A stretch of DNA of 64,000 nt, from NCBI GenBank assembly GCA_965222425.1, contig CBDCTW010000001.1, forward strand, positions 223,670 to 287,669. The letters are read 5' to 3'. The translations under genes and the position numbers were made by a program. Shown here piece by piece: positions 33,986-47,420 of this stretch. The notes below the pieces were generated by a model. That model was not told the DNA's origin. It saw nothing but the letters and a program-made list of their open reading frames with translations, and made no database searches. Within the stretch, counting starts at the first letter, position 1, and each line of letters begins with the position of its first letter. This stretch comes from CBDCNP01 sp965222425. Lineage in GTDB: Bacteria; Acidobacteriota; Vicinamibacteria; Marinacidobacterales; DATDRI01.

Positions 33986-36900
33986 ATGTCGAAGCCGAAG
34001 TTCGGAAAAGCCGATCCCATCGTCAACTTCCCCGAAGTCGAGGGAAAGATCGGGGAGTTCTGGCGCAAAAACCACATCTTTAAGAAGAGTCTCGAGCTGC
34101 GTCGGGACGCCAAACCCTTTGTCTTTTACGAGGGACCCCCGACCGCAAACGGCGTGCCGCATAACGGCCACGTCCTGACGCGAGTCTCCAAGGACGTCTT
34201 TCTGCGTTATCGCACCATGCGGGGGTTCTTGGTGCCGCGTAAGGGGGGGTGGGACACTCACGGTCTGCCGGTCGAGGTGGAAGTAGAAAAAGAGCTCGGC
34301 ATCCACGGCAAAGCTGCCATCGAAGAGTACGGTGTCGAAGCGTTCATCTCTCGCTGTATCGACTCGGTGTTCCGCTACACGCAAGATTGGGAACGGATGA
34401 CGGAGAGGATCGGCTTTTGGGTCGACCTTCCCGACGCCTACGTGACCTACCACCGCACGTACGTTGAGAGTGTTTGGTGGGCTCTCTCGGAGCTTTTCAA
34501 GAGAGATCTTCTCTATCAAGGGCACAAGGTCGTCTGGTGGTGGGCGCAGGGAGGCACCGCACTCTCGTCGGCGGAAGTTGGGTTGGGATACAAGCCGGTC
34601 GACGATCCTTCCGTTTACGTGGCCTTCCCGCTAGTCGACGAGCCTGATACCTCGCTTCTCGTTTGGACGACGACGCCCTGGACATTGCCGTCCAACATGT
34701 ACGCTGCGGTGAAACCGGAGGTGGACTACGTTGTCGTGCGCCATGGCGATCGAAAGCTCATCGTGGCCGCGGCTTTGCGAGAGACGGTCGCGGGCAAGCT
34801 CGGTGAGGAGCTTCCGGTCGAGCGTGAGCTCAAGGGCAAGGAGCTCATCGGGCGGCGCTACAAACCCCCGTTCGAAGACTACTACCGTACTTACGGCGAC
34901 AAAGAGGTCGAGTTCGAGGGCGGTGGCACCGCACCTTTGTTCTGGAAAGTGCTGGCCGCCGACTTCGTAGAGCTCGACCAAGGGACCGGCCTGGTGCACG
35001 AGGCACCGGCCTTCGGTGAGGTAGACCATGAGCTTCACCGGGCCACCATCGCGACGTACAAGAATCCGGATGCCGCGGCGTTACTTTGTGCGGTCCGCCC
35101 AGACGGGACCTTCAGCGAGGAGGTCCCGAGCCTCGAAGGCAAGTGGGTCAAGGATGCGGATCCTGAGATCGTTCGGCACTTGAAGGAACGTGGCATTCTC
35201 CTTCATCGTGAGAATTACCGCCACGACTACCCCTTCTGCTGGCGGGCCGACGATGATCCACTCATCCAGTACGCCCGGCCGGCCTGGTTCATCAGAACCA
35301 CCGCGCGGATCGACGATGCCATCCGTAACAACCGCGCCGTCCAATGGCTCCCCGAGCACATCAAAGAAGGCCGCTTCGGGGATTTCTTGGCGAACAACGT
35401 CGACTGGGCCCTTTCGAGGGAGCGTTACTGGGGAACACCGCTCAATATCTGGATCAACGACCAGACCGGGAAGATGGCGGCGCCATCGTCGGTGGCGGAA
35501 ATACTCGAGAAGAATCCTTCGGCGTTCGAGGCCTTCGAAAAAGCGCGGGAGAAGGATCCTACTCTTTCCGAGCACCTCATCGTCCACAAGCCGTGGATCG
35601 ACCACGTGACTTGGACCGAGCCTGGTGAGGACGGTGTTTATCGCAGAGTTCCGGAGGTCATCGACGGCTGGTTCGATTCCGGGAGCATGCCCTTTGCGCA
35701 ATGGGGATTCCCTCATCAGGGCAGGGAAGAATTCGAGCGCAGCTTTCCGGCCGATTACATCACCGAAGCGATCGACCAGACCCGCGGTTGGTTTTATTCA
35801 CTCTTGATGATCTCGACGCTGGTCTTCGACAAGGAGACGACGAAGCGTCTGAAGCTAGAGGTGACCGACTATCCACATCCGTACCGGAGCTGCATTGTGC
35901 TCGGTCACGTGACCGACCCCGCCGGAAAGAAAGAGTCCAAGTCGAAGGGCAACTACACCCCTCCGGACGTGATCCTGGATCGCGTGGCGATGGAGTTTGC
36001 GGTCGTGAGCCAGGGGCCGGTGCAAGCTAGGGACGGTACAGTTTTGGTGGCACGCGAGGATTTGGAAGGCCTGGATCTAAAGCCGGGAGCAGTTGTCAAA
36101 GCCTATGCAGCTGGAAAGGAGGCCGAGGCGCGCGAGTTTCCTATTGAGGCAGTAAAGGGCTTGCCGCGACGGGTGGTGTTGTTGTCGCCTGTGGACTGCG
36201 GGACGCTAGGTGTGATACCGACCACGGCGGTCTCACCATCTGAGGTGCCGCGGCTCTCCCGAAACCACAGATTAGTGCTCGAAGACGCCAAGACGCCCGC
36301 ACCGGGCGCGGACGCTTTCCGTTGGTTTTTCCTCGGTGCCAATCCACCGTGGAACCCCACCCGGCACTCGCTCAGCAATGTGAGATCGCTGCAGAGGGAG
36401 TTTCCGTTGAAGCTCCGGAACGTTTATTCCTTCTTCACGATTTACGCGGCCATCGACGAGTTCGATCCGCTGACGATGAAGGGGCGTTCCATCGGGGAAC
36501 GGGCTCTCTTGGATCGCTGGATCCTTTCGGAGTTAACCCGCCTCACCGAGGTAGTCATCGACCGCATGGATAATTACCGGGCGTACGAGGCGGCGAAGGA
36601 GCTCTCAAACTTCGTCGATGGTCTTTCGAACTGGTACCTCCGTCGGAGTCGGCAACGATTTTGGAAGTCCGAAATGGACGATGACAAGATTGACGCCTAC
36701 GCGACACTTTACGAGGCCCTGGAAACGGTGACCAGGCTAGCGGCTCCGTTCGTTCCCTTCATGACCGAGGAGATGTATCAAAACTTGATCAAGAGGCCGG
36801 GAGGAGAAGACGTTCGGGAAAGCGTACACCTAGTGGACTATCCCGAAGCGGATACGAGTCGGATCGATCGCTCTTTGAGCGAAGAGATGGCGACGGTGCG

Positions 36901-37620
36901 CGATATCGTATCCCTCGGCCTTCGGGTCCGCACCAACCACAAGCTCAAGGTGCGGCAGCCGCTCGCCCGCGCAGAAATCATTCTCTCCCATCACGGTGTG
37001 GAAGAACGCATCGCAAGGTATCGCGATCTCATTGCCGAGGAGCTGAACGTGGTGGAGGTCGAGTTCGTTCCCGGTGCCGAGGAGCATATCCGCTACGCCG
37101 TCAAGCCCAACTTCAGGCGACTGGGCCCCAAACTCGGGAAGAACATGCCGGTTCTCAAGAAGGTCCTTGCCAAAGCCGACGGCGCGGCACTGCGCCGATC
37201 GCTTCTCGAGAAAGGCACTGCCGACGTCGACGTCTCCGGGGACACACTATCCCTTGAGCTCGAAGACGTGGAGGTCGTGGTCGAGGCCAGGGAAGGCTAT
37301 GCCGCGGCCGGGGATCAGACTTCGGTGGTGGTGCTCAGCACGGAGCTCACCCCGGAGTTGATCGAAGAGGGAATCTACCGCGAGCTCTTGAACCGCATTC
37401 AGACGTTCCGCAAGGAGCTAGAGCTCGAGTACACGCAGCGCATTCGACTAGCCATCACCGGCTCCGACCGCCTCAACGAGATCGTCGAGAAACGCCGAGA
37501 GCACTTGATGGGGGAGACCCTCTGTGTCGAGTTCGTCAACGACGGGGCTTCGTTGAAAGAGGCGGCCAAGCGTAAGGTCGAGATCGAAGGACAGGAAGCG
37601 ACGCTCTCTCTAGCCCGGGC

Positions 37621-37624
<4 letters not shown>
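33986..37624 (+). CDS. ileS: Isoleucyl-tRNA synthetase
   Basis: A class Ia synthetase that charges tRNA-Ile, 1212 residues, longer than E. coli IleRS. HIGH appears as HNGH at 59-62 (TANGVPHNGH) and KMSKS as KESKSKGN near 650. The editing domain between them is full length (TTPWTLPSN). Between the KMSKS loop and the DAFRWFF segment that normally follows closely, an extra region of about 100 residues (roughly 672-774) is inserted, with ARDGTVLVAREDLEGLDL. The anticodon-binding domain and C-terminal extension resemble the eukaryotic-like IleRS type, sometimes linked with mupirocin tolerance. The stop overlaps the convergent valS stop. Confidence 0.96.
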
Positions 37625-40476
<2,852 letters not shown>

Positions 40477-40619
40477 AGAGGGATGTTGCAACAAGGGACG
40501 AACCAGCGCAAGGGAAAAAGCCCCGGTTTGCAACTCTCATGGCCCCGAGGGTATCGTGCAAGAGCAGTCCGACCGATTGATCGATCTTTTCACATTCCTA
40601 AGAAAGCGAGGAGGACAAT

Positions 40620-41627
40620 ATGCCTGATAAACGGGGCGGCAACGGACCGTTCGACTTCGAACCGCCGCGTATGCCGCAATTCAATCTGCCCAATATGTCG
40701 CCCGGGGCGATCCGAGGGATCTTGGTCCTGGTGGTGGGCCTAGTTCTAGTGTTCGGAAGCTTCTACCAGATCGACCCCGACGAGGTAGGGGTTGTCCGGC
40801 GATTCGGTGCCTATTCGCGAACCACCGATCCCGGCCTACACTTCAAATTGCCGTTCATCGAGAAGCTTGACAAGGTGCCGGTGCAGCGCCAGCTGAAACA
40901 GGAATTTGGCTTCAGGACCGTTGAATCTGGCGTCCGAACGCAGTACCGAGACGGGGGCGAGCTTCTGCAGGAGTCGCGCATGCTGACTGGCGATTTCAAC
41001 GTTGCGATCGTGGAGTGGATCGTGCAATTCCAGATCAATGACGAATATGAGTTTCTGTTCAATGTGAAGGATGTCGGCTCCACCTTCCGGGATATGTCGG
41101 AGGCCACCATGCGACAGGTGGTCGGAGATCACAGTGTGGACGAGGTCCTGACCTTCGGCCGCGAGGCCGTTGCGGCCCAAGCGAAGGATCTACTTCAGAG
41201 CCTGTGTGACGCCTATGGCATCGGCATTTCGGTACAGCAGCTCGTTCTTCAAGATGTGAATCCTCCGGATCCCGTCAAGCCATCCTTCAATGAAGTCAAC
41301 GAGGCGATCCAAGAGAAGGAACAGCTCATCAACCGCGCTTGGGCGGAGTACAACCAGGAGATCCCGAAGGCCAAGGGAGTCGCCCAACAGACGATCCAGG
41401 AAGCCGAGGGCTATGCGGCCGAGCGGGTGAATCGCTCGCAGGGAGAAGCGACCCGATTCGAGGCGATCTACGCGGAGTATCGCAAGGCACCTCGCGTGAC
41501 CCGGAACCGGATGTACCTCGAGACTATGAACGAAATCTTGCCCCGTATGGGCAGGAAGGTCATTTTGGATGAAAAGCAACGAGGGCTCATACCCTTGTTG
41601 AACCTGGCCCAGGAGGTGCAGAAATGA
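40620..41627 (+). CDS. hflK: HflK-like SPFH-domain membrane protease modulator
   Basis: HflK and HflC form a cage around the FtsH protease. The 335-residue protein has a Pro/Gly/Asn-rich N-terminus, one transmembrane helix (about 32-52, GILVLVVGLVLVFG) and a band-7/SPFH domain opening VGVVRRFGAYSRTTDPGLHF, then a long helix with QTIQEAEGYAAERVNRS. GAGGAGGAC upstream of ATG 40620 is a strong ribosome-binding site. ATGA overlap couples it to hflC. Confidence 0.93.
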   Translation: MPDKRGGNGPFDFEPPRMPQFNLPNMSPGAIRGILVLVVGLVLVFGSFYQIDPDEVGVVRRFGAYSRTTDPGLHFKLPFIEKLDKVPVQRQLKQEFGFRTVESGVRTQYRDGGELLQESRMLTGDFNVAIVEWIVQFQINDEYEFLFNVKDVGSTFRDMSEATMRQVVGDHSVDEVLTFGREAVAAQAKDLLQSLCDAYGIGISVQQLVLQDVNPPDPVKPSFNEVNEAIQEKEQLINRAWAEYNQEIPKAKGVAQQTIQEAEGYAAERVNRSQGEATRFEAIYAEYRKAPRVTRNRMYLETMNEILPRMGRKVILDEKQRGLIPLLNLAQEVQK

Positions 41628-42562
41628 ATCGGAATCTGATCGTTCTCCTTGTTATTGGAGGGCTGGTCCTCATCCTGCTGCCCGCCACTTTCTATACCGT
41701 GGACGAGACGCAGCAGGTCGTCCTCACACAGTTTGGGGACCCCGTCGAGGGTGGCACCATCACTAAACCCGGCCTCAAGATGAAGATCCCGTTCATCTGG
41801 GTCGTTCACCGCTTCGACAAACGATGGTTGGCATGGGACGGCGATGCCAATCAGATTACCACCAGGGATAAGAAGTTCATCTGGGTCGACACCTACGCCC
41901 GTTGGCGCATCGCAGAGCCGTTGCTGTTTTTCAAAAGGGTTCGCGACGAGCGGGGCGCGCAGAGTCGACTCGACGATATCATCGATGGGTCGACCCGGAA
42001 CGCGGTGGCGTCCTTCGATCTCGTCGAGATCGTGCGGTCCACGGCGCGCGAGTTCGGGGTTACCGACGAGCTGCAGGAGTTTGCCAGCGACCGGCCAGCC
42101 GTTGAGATCGTCGCCGGCCGAGTGGCGATCGCGAAGAGGATCCTCGAGAGGGCTTCACTGGTTACGCCAGACTTCGGTATCGAGCTAGTGGACGTGAAGA
42201 TCAAACACATCAATTACGTCGACGAGGTGCGGGCGAAGGTCTACGAGCGAATGATCACCGAGCGTCAGCGGATCGCGGAGCGCAGCCGCTCGGAAGGCCA
42301 GGGCCGCTCGGCGGCGATCCATGGGCAGAAAGAAAAGGAGCTCAAAGAGATCGAATCCGAGGCCTTTAAGCGAGCCGAGGAGATTCGGGGTGTGGCGGAC
42401 GCCGAGGCAACCACTATCTACGCTCGTGCTTATGGCAAGGATCCAGACTTCTATCAGTTTATGAAGACGTTGGAAACCTACCGAAGCAGCTTCGATAGTG
42501 ACGTGACACTCATCTTGACGACCGATTCGGAGATCTTGAGTTTCCTGAAGAAGAGTCGATAA
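41624..42562 (+). CDS. hflC: HflC-like SPFH-domain protein
   Basis: Partner of HflK. 312 residues with an N-terminal transmembrane helix (LIVLLVIGGLVLILLPATFY), a band-7 domain beginning ETQQVVLTQFGDP, and the HflC-specific helix (ERMITERQRIAERSRSEGQG, EATTIYARAYGKDPDFYQF). It overlaps hflK by ATGA. Confidence 0.94.
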   Translation: MNRNLIVLLVIGGLVLILLPATFYTVDETQQVVLTQFGDPVEGGTITKPGLKMKIPFIWVVHRFDKRWLAWDGDANQITTRDKKFIWVDTYARWRIAEPLLFFKRVRDERGAQSRLDDIIDGSTRNAVASFDLVEIVRSTAREFGVTDELQEFASDRPAVEIVAGRVAIAKRILERASLVTPDFGIELVDVKIKHINYVDEVRAKVYERMITERQRIAERSRSEGQGRSAAIHGQKEKELKEIESEAFKRAEEIRGVADAEATTIYARAYGKDPDFYQFMKTLETYRSSFDSDVTLILTTDSEILSFLKKSR

Positions 42563-42592
42563 CCAGCCACTAAAGAAAACGGAGCTCGGTCT

Positions 42593-45112
42593 ATGTTGAA
42601 CGGGTGGGTCAAGTGCAGGGCGAAGTGTGTGGTGGTACTTGGCGTGTTCCTTGCTGCTCGTGCGGGAGGAGCATTCGGACAGGCGAGCTCGGAAGAGAGG
42701 CCGTCCCCGTCCATCCCGTCCATTGAGGACAAGACGCGGGACATGACTCATCTGGAAGGGTTCTTCGATCTCTACTGGGACGACTCTGCCGGGAAGCTCT
42801 ACTGGGAGGTGGGTCTCTGGGACAAGGAGTTTCTCTATCAGGTATCGTTGGCCAGCGGGTTGGGTAGCAACCCGGTGGGCCTGGATCGCGGTCAGCTCGG
42901 CCGAACTCACCTCCTCGAGGCACGGCGAGTTGGCCCAACGGTCCTTCTGGTCGAGCCCAACTACCGTTACCGAGCGCGGAGCGATAATCCGGACGAGGTG
43001 AGAGCGGTACGTGACGCTTTCGCCCCCTCGACGCATTGGGGCTTCAAAGTGGAGGCGGAATCGGGAGCTCGGGTCTTGGTCGATGGGACGGACTTCTTCT
43101 TGCGTGATTCGCACGGTATCGCCAGGAGATTGAAAGACGCGGAACAGGGAGACTTCGAGCTCGATCGCAGCCGCAGCGTCATTCATTTGCCTCGAACCAA
43201 GGCGTTTCCGCGGAACACCGAGATCGAGGCGCTGCTGACGTTCACGAGTGCCAGTCCCGGACAGCTCGTTTGGTCGACCGCGGCGAGCGGGGACGCGGTG
43301 ACGTTACGGGTGCGCTATTCGCTCGTTCGCCTACCTGACGACGGTTACGAGCCGCGCCGGGCGGACCCACGAGTCGGGGCATTCGGGCTTTCTTTCAAGG
43401 ACTTCGCGACGCCCATCGACGAGGATCTCGACATTTTGTGGGTGGCTCGGCATCGGTTGGAGAAGAAAGATCCCAGCGCAGCGCGGTCGGAAGCGCTCGA
43501 GCCTCTGGTCTATTACCTCGATCGTGGGGCGCCAGAGCCGATTCGCAGCGCGCTCCTCGAGGGAGCGTCTTGGTGGAACGCGGCCTTCGAAGAGGCGGGT
43601 TTCGTAGACGCGTTTCGTGTGGAGCTCCTTCCAGCGAACGCCGATCCCCTGGATCTGCGCTACAACATGATCCACTGGACGCATCGGTCCACCCGTGGAT
43701 GGTCGTACGGCGGCTCGGTGGTCGATCCTCGAACCGGAGAGATGTTGAAGGGAAACGTGAACTTGGGGAGTCTCCGTTTGCGCCAGGACTACCTACTCGG
43801 AATGGGTTTGAGCCCAACCAGTGGGTCTGACCTCGGCGGTTGCGGTGTCGGAGGCGGCCCCGCTTTCGAATACCTCGCGCAAGTCGGTTCTGAGAGCGAT
43901 CCGGTGGAGATGGCCCTCGCCCGTGTCCGCCAGTTATCGGCGCACGAGGTTGGACATACGCTGGGTTTGGCCCACAACTACATCGCGAGCACTTACGCGG
44001 ATCGTGCCAGCGTGATGGACTATCCGGCCCCGCTGGTGGAAATTACGCCGGACGGACGGCTGGATCTTTCGAACGCCTATGGAGTCGGTGTCGGAGAGTA
44101 CGACAAGTTCGCCGTCAAGTGGCTCTATAGCGACTTCGCGCCCGGGACCGACGAGAAGGCGGTACTCGAGGCGATCGTAAAAGATGGTTTGGATCGGAAG
44201 ATTCGATTTATTAGCGGCCGAGATGCTATACCCGCGGGTGCCGCCCATCCTCTCGCCGCCCTATGGGACAACGGCGCCGATCCAGTCGCCATGCTGCGGC
44301 ACGAAATCCAGGTGCGGCGCATCGGTCTGGAGACGTTCGGGCCGGACATGATCCGCCCCGGCGATCCCATGGCGTCTCTGGAGAAAGTGCTCGTCCCGCT
44401 CTATCTCCATCACCGGTATCAGTTGGAGGCGGCGATGCACAGCATCGGTGGAGCCGATTACAACTATGCGCTGCGGGGAGACGGGCAGAGGATAATCACC
44501 ATTGTGCCGGGACAAACTCAGCGCGAAGCCATAGATGTTGTTCTGTCAACCTTGGACCCTGAGTTCTTGGCCGTCCCCGAGCGGGTGGTAAGAATGATAC
44601 CGCCGCGCGCTTATCGAGAGCCGGATAGTGAGACGCTCGAACGCTGGACGGGGCTCACATTCGATCCGCTCGCCGCCGCCGCGTCGGCGTCCGGCTTCAC
44701 GGTGAGATTGCTGCTCAACCCGGAGCGGATGGCTCGCCTGGTCGAGTATCACAGTCGCAGCAGCGAGTACCCTGGTCTCCCGGAGGTGACAGAGTCTCTC
44801 TTGGAGCGAACGTGGAAGGCGCCGAGCAGGGCAACAGCGTACCTAGAGGAAGTGCAGCAAACGATGCAGCGCGCGGTCCTCGACGAGCTTCTTCGGCAGG
44901 CGTCGAACCGTCAGAACATCTCTCAAGCACGAGCGATTCTGACCGTACAGCTTGCCGGCCTCGCGGACTGGCTGGAGTCGGTGGGGACGTCGACTCCTCA
45001 CCAGAAGCTAGCGGCCGAGGACATTCGGCGTTGGCAAGAACGACCGCACGGTACGGACGCGCCGACGGTGCCACACGAGCTGCCGCCGGGAAGCCCCATC
45101 GGCGTGCACTGA
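42593..45112 (+). CDS. Secreted zinc-dependent metalloprotease (DUF5117/DUF4953 type)
   Basis: An 839-residue protein with a signal peptide (about residues 9-29, VVVLGVFLAARAGGAFG). The N-terminal beta-rich half (LEGFFDLYWDDSAGKLYWEV) is followed by a metzincin-like catalytic region with SAHEVGHTLGLAHNY near residue 450 (HExxHxxGxxH) and a Met-turn (ASVMDYPAP). The C-terminal helical domain of the family completes it. It probably acts in the periplasm or outside the cell. The gap after hflC is 30 bp, but a functional link is not evident. Confidence 0.88.
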   Translation: MLNGWVKCRAKCVVVLGVFLAARAGGAFGQASSEERPSPSIPSIEDKTRDMTHLEGFFDLYWDDSAGKLYWEVGLWDKEFLYQVSLASGLGSNPVGLDRGQLGRTHLLEARRVGPTVLLVEPNYRYRARSDNPDEVRAVRDAFAPSTHWGFKVEAESGARVLVDGTDFFLRDSHGIARRLKDAEQGDFELDRSRSVIHLPRTKAFPRNTEIEALLTFTSASPGQLVWSTAASGDAVTLRVRYSLVRLPDDGYEPRRADPRVGAFGLSFKDFATPIDEDLDILWVARHRLEKKDPSAARSEALEPLVYYLDRGAPEPIRSALLEGASWWNAAFEEAGFVDAFRVELLPANADPLDLRYNMIHWTHRSTRGWSYGGSVVDPRTGEMLKGNVNLGSLRLRQDYLLGMGLSPTSGSDLGGCGVGGGPAFEYLAQVGSESDPVEMALARVRQLSAHEVGHTLGLAHNYIASTYADRASVMDYPAPLVEITPDGRLDLSNAYGVGVGEYDKFAVKWLYSDFAPGTDEKAVLEAIVKDGLDRKIRFISGRDAIPAGAAHPLAALWDNGADPVAMLRHEIQVRRIGLETFGPDMIRPGDPMASLEKVLVPLYLHHRYQLEAAMHSIGGADYNYALRGDGQRIITIVPGQTQREAIDVVLSTLDPEFLAVPERVVRMIPPRAYREPDSETLERWTGLTFDPLAAAASASGFTVRLLLNPERMARLVEYHSRSSEYPGLPEVTESLLERTWKAPSRATAYLEEVQQTMQRAVLDELLRQASNRQNISQARAILTVQLAGLADWLESVGTSTPHQKLAAEDIRRWQERPHGTDAPTVPHELPPGSPIGVH

Positions 45113-45114
45113 AA

Positions 45115-45469
45115 CTAGCCTGCTTTCCGCAAACGGGCTCGCTTGGCGATCGCCCGCCAGAGCGTTTGGCGTTGCTCGACACTGAGCTTCGCGAGAATAA
45201 TCAGGTGTGTTTCTCCGTCGGCCGTGAGCTCCATCGTTTGCCACTCCGGGAGCTCGGACCACGCATACTCCGTCTTCCGAACCCCAAAAGGCGTTATCGT
45301 GGTCGTCGGCCCGCTCCCCGCGCTGGCCCATCCGGTACCTTCTATTTCCATCTCCTCCACCGTATTCCACGGGATCACCTTTTCGGGTTCGGGAGGGATA
45401 TTCAAATAGAGCGCATCGTTCAGTACTTCGACACCTGGTTCGACGGGACCTGCGTCCCTAAGTAATTTT
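45115..45469 (-). pseudogene. Unknown protein, 5' end lost at repeat copy B
   Basis: A TTG-started frame (45405-45115) encodes 96 residues (IPPEPEKVIPWNTVEEMEIE...), but the same frame stays open upstream to about 45469 and reads as protein (DAGPVEPGVEVLNDALYL). There it meets the dispersed repeat. The true start is therefore probably missing. No family is recognised. Confidence 0.4.
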
Positions 45470-45561
45470 GGCTTCCTTCCTTCATCCCTCTCCCCTTTGG
45501 GGAGAGTTTGGCGTCAAAAGATGGCGTGCCGCTGTCAAAGTGGTCAGACGCCGGGTGAGGG
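45470..45561 (-). repeat. Dispersed 92-bp intergenic repeat, copy B
   Basis: The reverse complement begins CCCTCACCCGGCGTCTGACC and matches copies A and C throughout, including CTCTCCCC/GGGGAGAG and a final GGAAGGAAGCC. It separates a truncated unknown gene from the IS256 copy 2 insertion site. Confidence 0.85.
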
Positions 45562-45608
45562 CGCGCGCGCCCAGAATTGTTCGTCCTCTGTTTATGTGAG
45601 GGTCATGA

Positions 45609-47068
45609 GGGGATGTCCCGCCGGATGTTGAATTTGGGGTAGCGGCGGCTCCTTGGCCGGCCTAAGAATAGGTCTGCCAATAAACCGTCTCCAGAGGGGG
45701 ACAAGGAGCCACCAATGCCTAGGAAATCAAAGAAGCCAGTAAGAAAGCAAACGCACTCGCCTACGGGCAAGGTAGTTGGCCAAGTCGGTCAGATACTGCT
45801 ACCGATGATAGCTGGGATCGCGGCCACGAAGGCGGATCTGACGGAATGGGTGTACGAGCAAGGACTGACAGCTCTGCACTTACTGCTCGGAGAGGACGCC
45901 GAGGAGATCGCGGGGCTCAAGGGCAAGCACGAGAAGGAGCGAACTCATAACCACTGGGGGAGCACGAACGGAGAGCTGAGCTTCGGTGGTCGTCGCATCC
46001 AAGTGTCGCGACCTCGAGTTCGCTCGAAGTCGGGCGCGGAGGCGTCGCTTCCACACTTCGAAGCCTTCCGCGAAGAAGACCCGCTTCCAGAGCGAGTGTT
46101 GAATCAGATCTTGGTGGGCGTATCGACCCGAAATTACGAATCGAGTCTGGACAAACCCGCGGCCAAGTTGAAGTCTCGTGGCACGAGTAAGAGTGCCGCC
46201 AGCCGTCACCTCGTGAGCCAGACGACTAAGAAGCTCGAGGAATACCTGTCTCGGCGGCTAGAGGAGTTCGAGCTTGCGGCACTGATGCTGGATGGCCTTG
46301 AGGTGGCCGGACAGACCGTCGTCGTAACTCTAGGTATCACAATAGATGGAACGAAGGTGCCCCTGGGTATATGGCTGGGCTCGACGGAGAACTCTCGGAT
46401 GTGCACCGCGATGTTGCAGGACCTTCTCGAGCGAGGCTTGCGCGTCGATGAGTCGATTCTCTGCGTAGTGGACGGAGGCAAAGGCATCCGCAAGGCACTC
46501 GTCGACGTTTTGGGGGACCTCGCGGTCATCCAAAGGTGCCAGATCCATAAACTCCGAAATCTTCGCTCGTACCTTCCCAAGTCTCGTCACGCCTACGTGC
46601 TCCAGACGATGAAGGAAGCCTACAAGTGCAAGAGTGCCGACAAGGCGCGCAAGCGACTTCAGGCATTGGTGTCGTGGCTCGAGCGAAACGGCTACGACGA
46701 AGCTACCGGAAGCCTTCGTGAAGGGATGGAAGAAACACTCACGGTCGTGAAGCTCGCGCCGCCCGCCTTACTTCGCCAGTCTCTTGCCACGACGAACGCC
46801 ATTGAGAATCTCAACGGAACCATTCGCAGAGTATCGAGAAACGTCAAGCGTTGGAAGAGTCCTTCCATGGTTCGCCGATGGACCGCTCTTGGCGTCGTCA
46901 CCGCGCAGAAAAAGTTCCGGCGTATCAAAGGCTATCGCCATATGGGCGCTCTCGTTCACGCGCTTAGAAGCAAACAGAAATCTCTTGACAGCGATGAGTT
47001 TGCTGCCTAAGAGTATTCACAGGTGCCGCCGCTACCCGACCAAATTCAACAGCGGCCGGGACATCCCC
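45609..47068 (+). mobile_element. IS256-family insertion sequence, copy 2 (1460 bp) with 8-bp target duplication
   Basis: The element runs GGGGATGTCCCG...CGGGACATCCCC and is flanked on both sides by GGTCATGA (45601-45608 and 47069-47076), the 8-bp duplication expected for IS256-type transposition. Removing the IS and one octamer restores continuous sequence leading into a DUF559 gene. The orientation is opposite to copy 1. Confidence 0.97.
45715..47010 (+). CDS. IS256-family (mutator-type) transposase
   Basis: A 431-residue DDE transposase identical in translation to that of copy 1, with D193, D253 and E364 intact. Its ATG follows ACAAGGAGCCACCA, a reasonable ribosome-binding site. Because this copy has a perfect target duplication, it marks a simple insertion and is likely the more recent of the two. 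Confidence 0.96.
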   Translation: MPRKSKKPVRKQTHSPTGKVVGQVGQILLPMIAGIAATKADLTEWVYEQGLTALHLLLGEDAEEIAGLKGKHEKERTHNHWGSTNGELSFGGRRIQVSRPRVRSKSGAEASLPHFEAFREEDPLPERVLNQILVGVSTRNYESSLDKPAAKLKSRGTSKSAASRHLVSQTTKKLEEYLSRRLEEFELAALMLDGLEVAGQTVVVTLGITIDGTKVPLGIWLGSTENSRMCTAMLQDLLERGLRVDESILCVVDGGKGIRKALVDVLGDLAVIQRCQIHKLRNLRSYLPKSRHAYVLQTMKEAYKCKSADKARKRLQALVSWLERNGYDEATGSLREGMEETLTVVKLAPPALLRQSLATTNAIENLNGTIRRVSRNVKRWKSPSMVRRWTALGVVTAQKKFRRIKGYRHMGALVHALRSKQKSLDSDEFAA

Positions 47069-47415
47069 GGTCATGAAACACAGAGGGCCAAGGAGCTAAG
47101 AAAGGACCAAACCGATGCGGAACGTTCACTGTCGTATCGGTGGCGAAACCGTCAGATCGCGAACAGCAAGTTCCGGCGACAACATGCGCTCGATCCCTAC
47201 ATTGTGAATTTCGTTTGTTTGGAGCGGAGCCTGGTAGTAAGAGGTCGATGGGGGTCAGCACGCGGAGCGAATACCGGAAGACTCTCGCCGGACGGCGTTT
47301 CTGGCGTCAAAAGGCTTTAGAGTCCTCAGATTCTGGAACATCGATTTACACAGCACTTGTGGAAGACCCCTCACCCCAACCCTCTTCCAAAAGGGGAGAG
47401 GGGGACTTCAATTAG
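47069..47415 (+). pseudogene. DUF559 (Vsr-like endonuclease fold) gene broken by IS256 and a frameshift
   Basis: After the IS, one frame reads ETQRAKELRKDQTDAERSLS, then FRRQHALDPYIVNFVCLERS, the DUF559 core. The expected next segment continues in another frame: VDGGQHAERIPEDSRR, then KGFRVLRFWN. One extra A at 47239-47240 (gtagtaagagg instead of gtagtagagg) explains the shift. The far 3' end runs into a CCCTCACCCC/GGGGAGAGGG repeat at about 47367-47404. The gene start lies on the other side of the IS, before 45608. Confidence 0.75.
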
Positions 47416-47420
47416 GGATC

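Noticed and set aside
42185..43186. 333-codon minus-strand frame between hflC and the metalloprotease
   Set aside because: Spans the ends of two well-supported plus-strand genes and lacks domain features.
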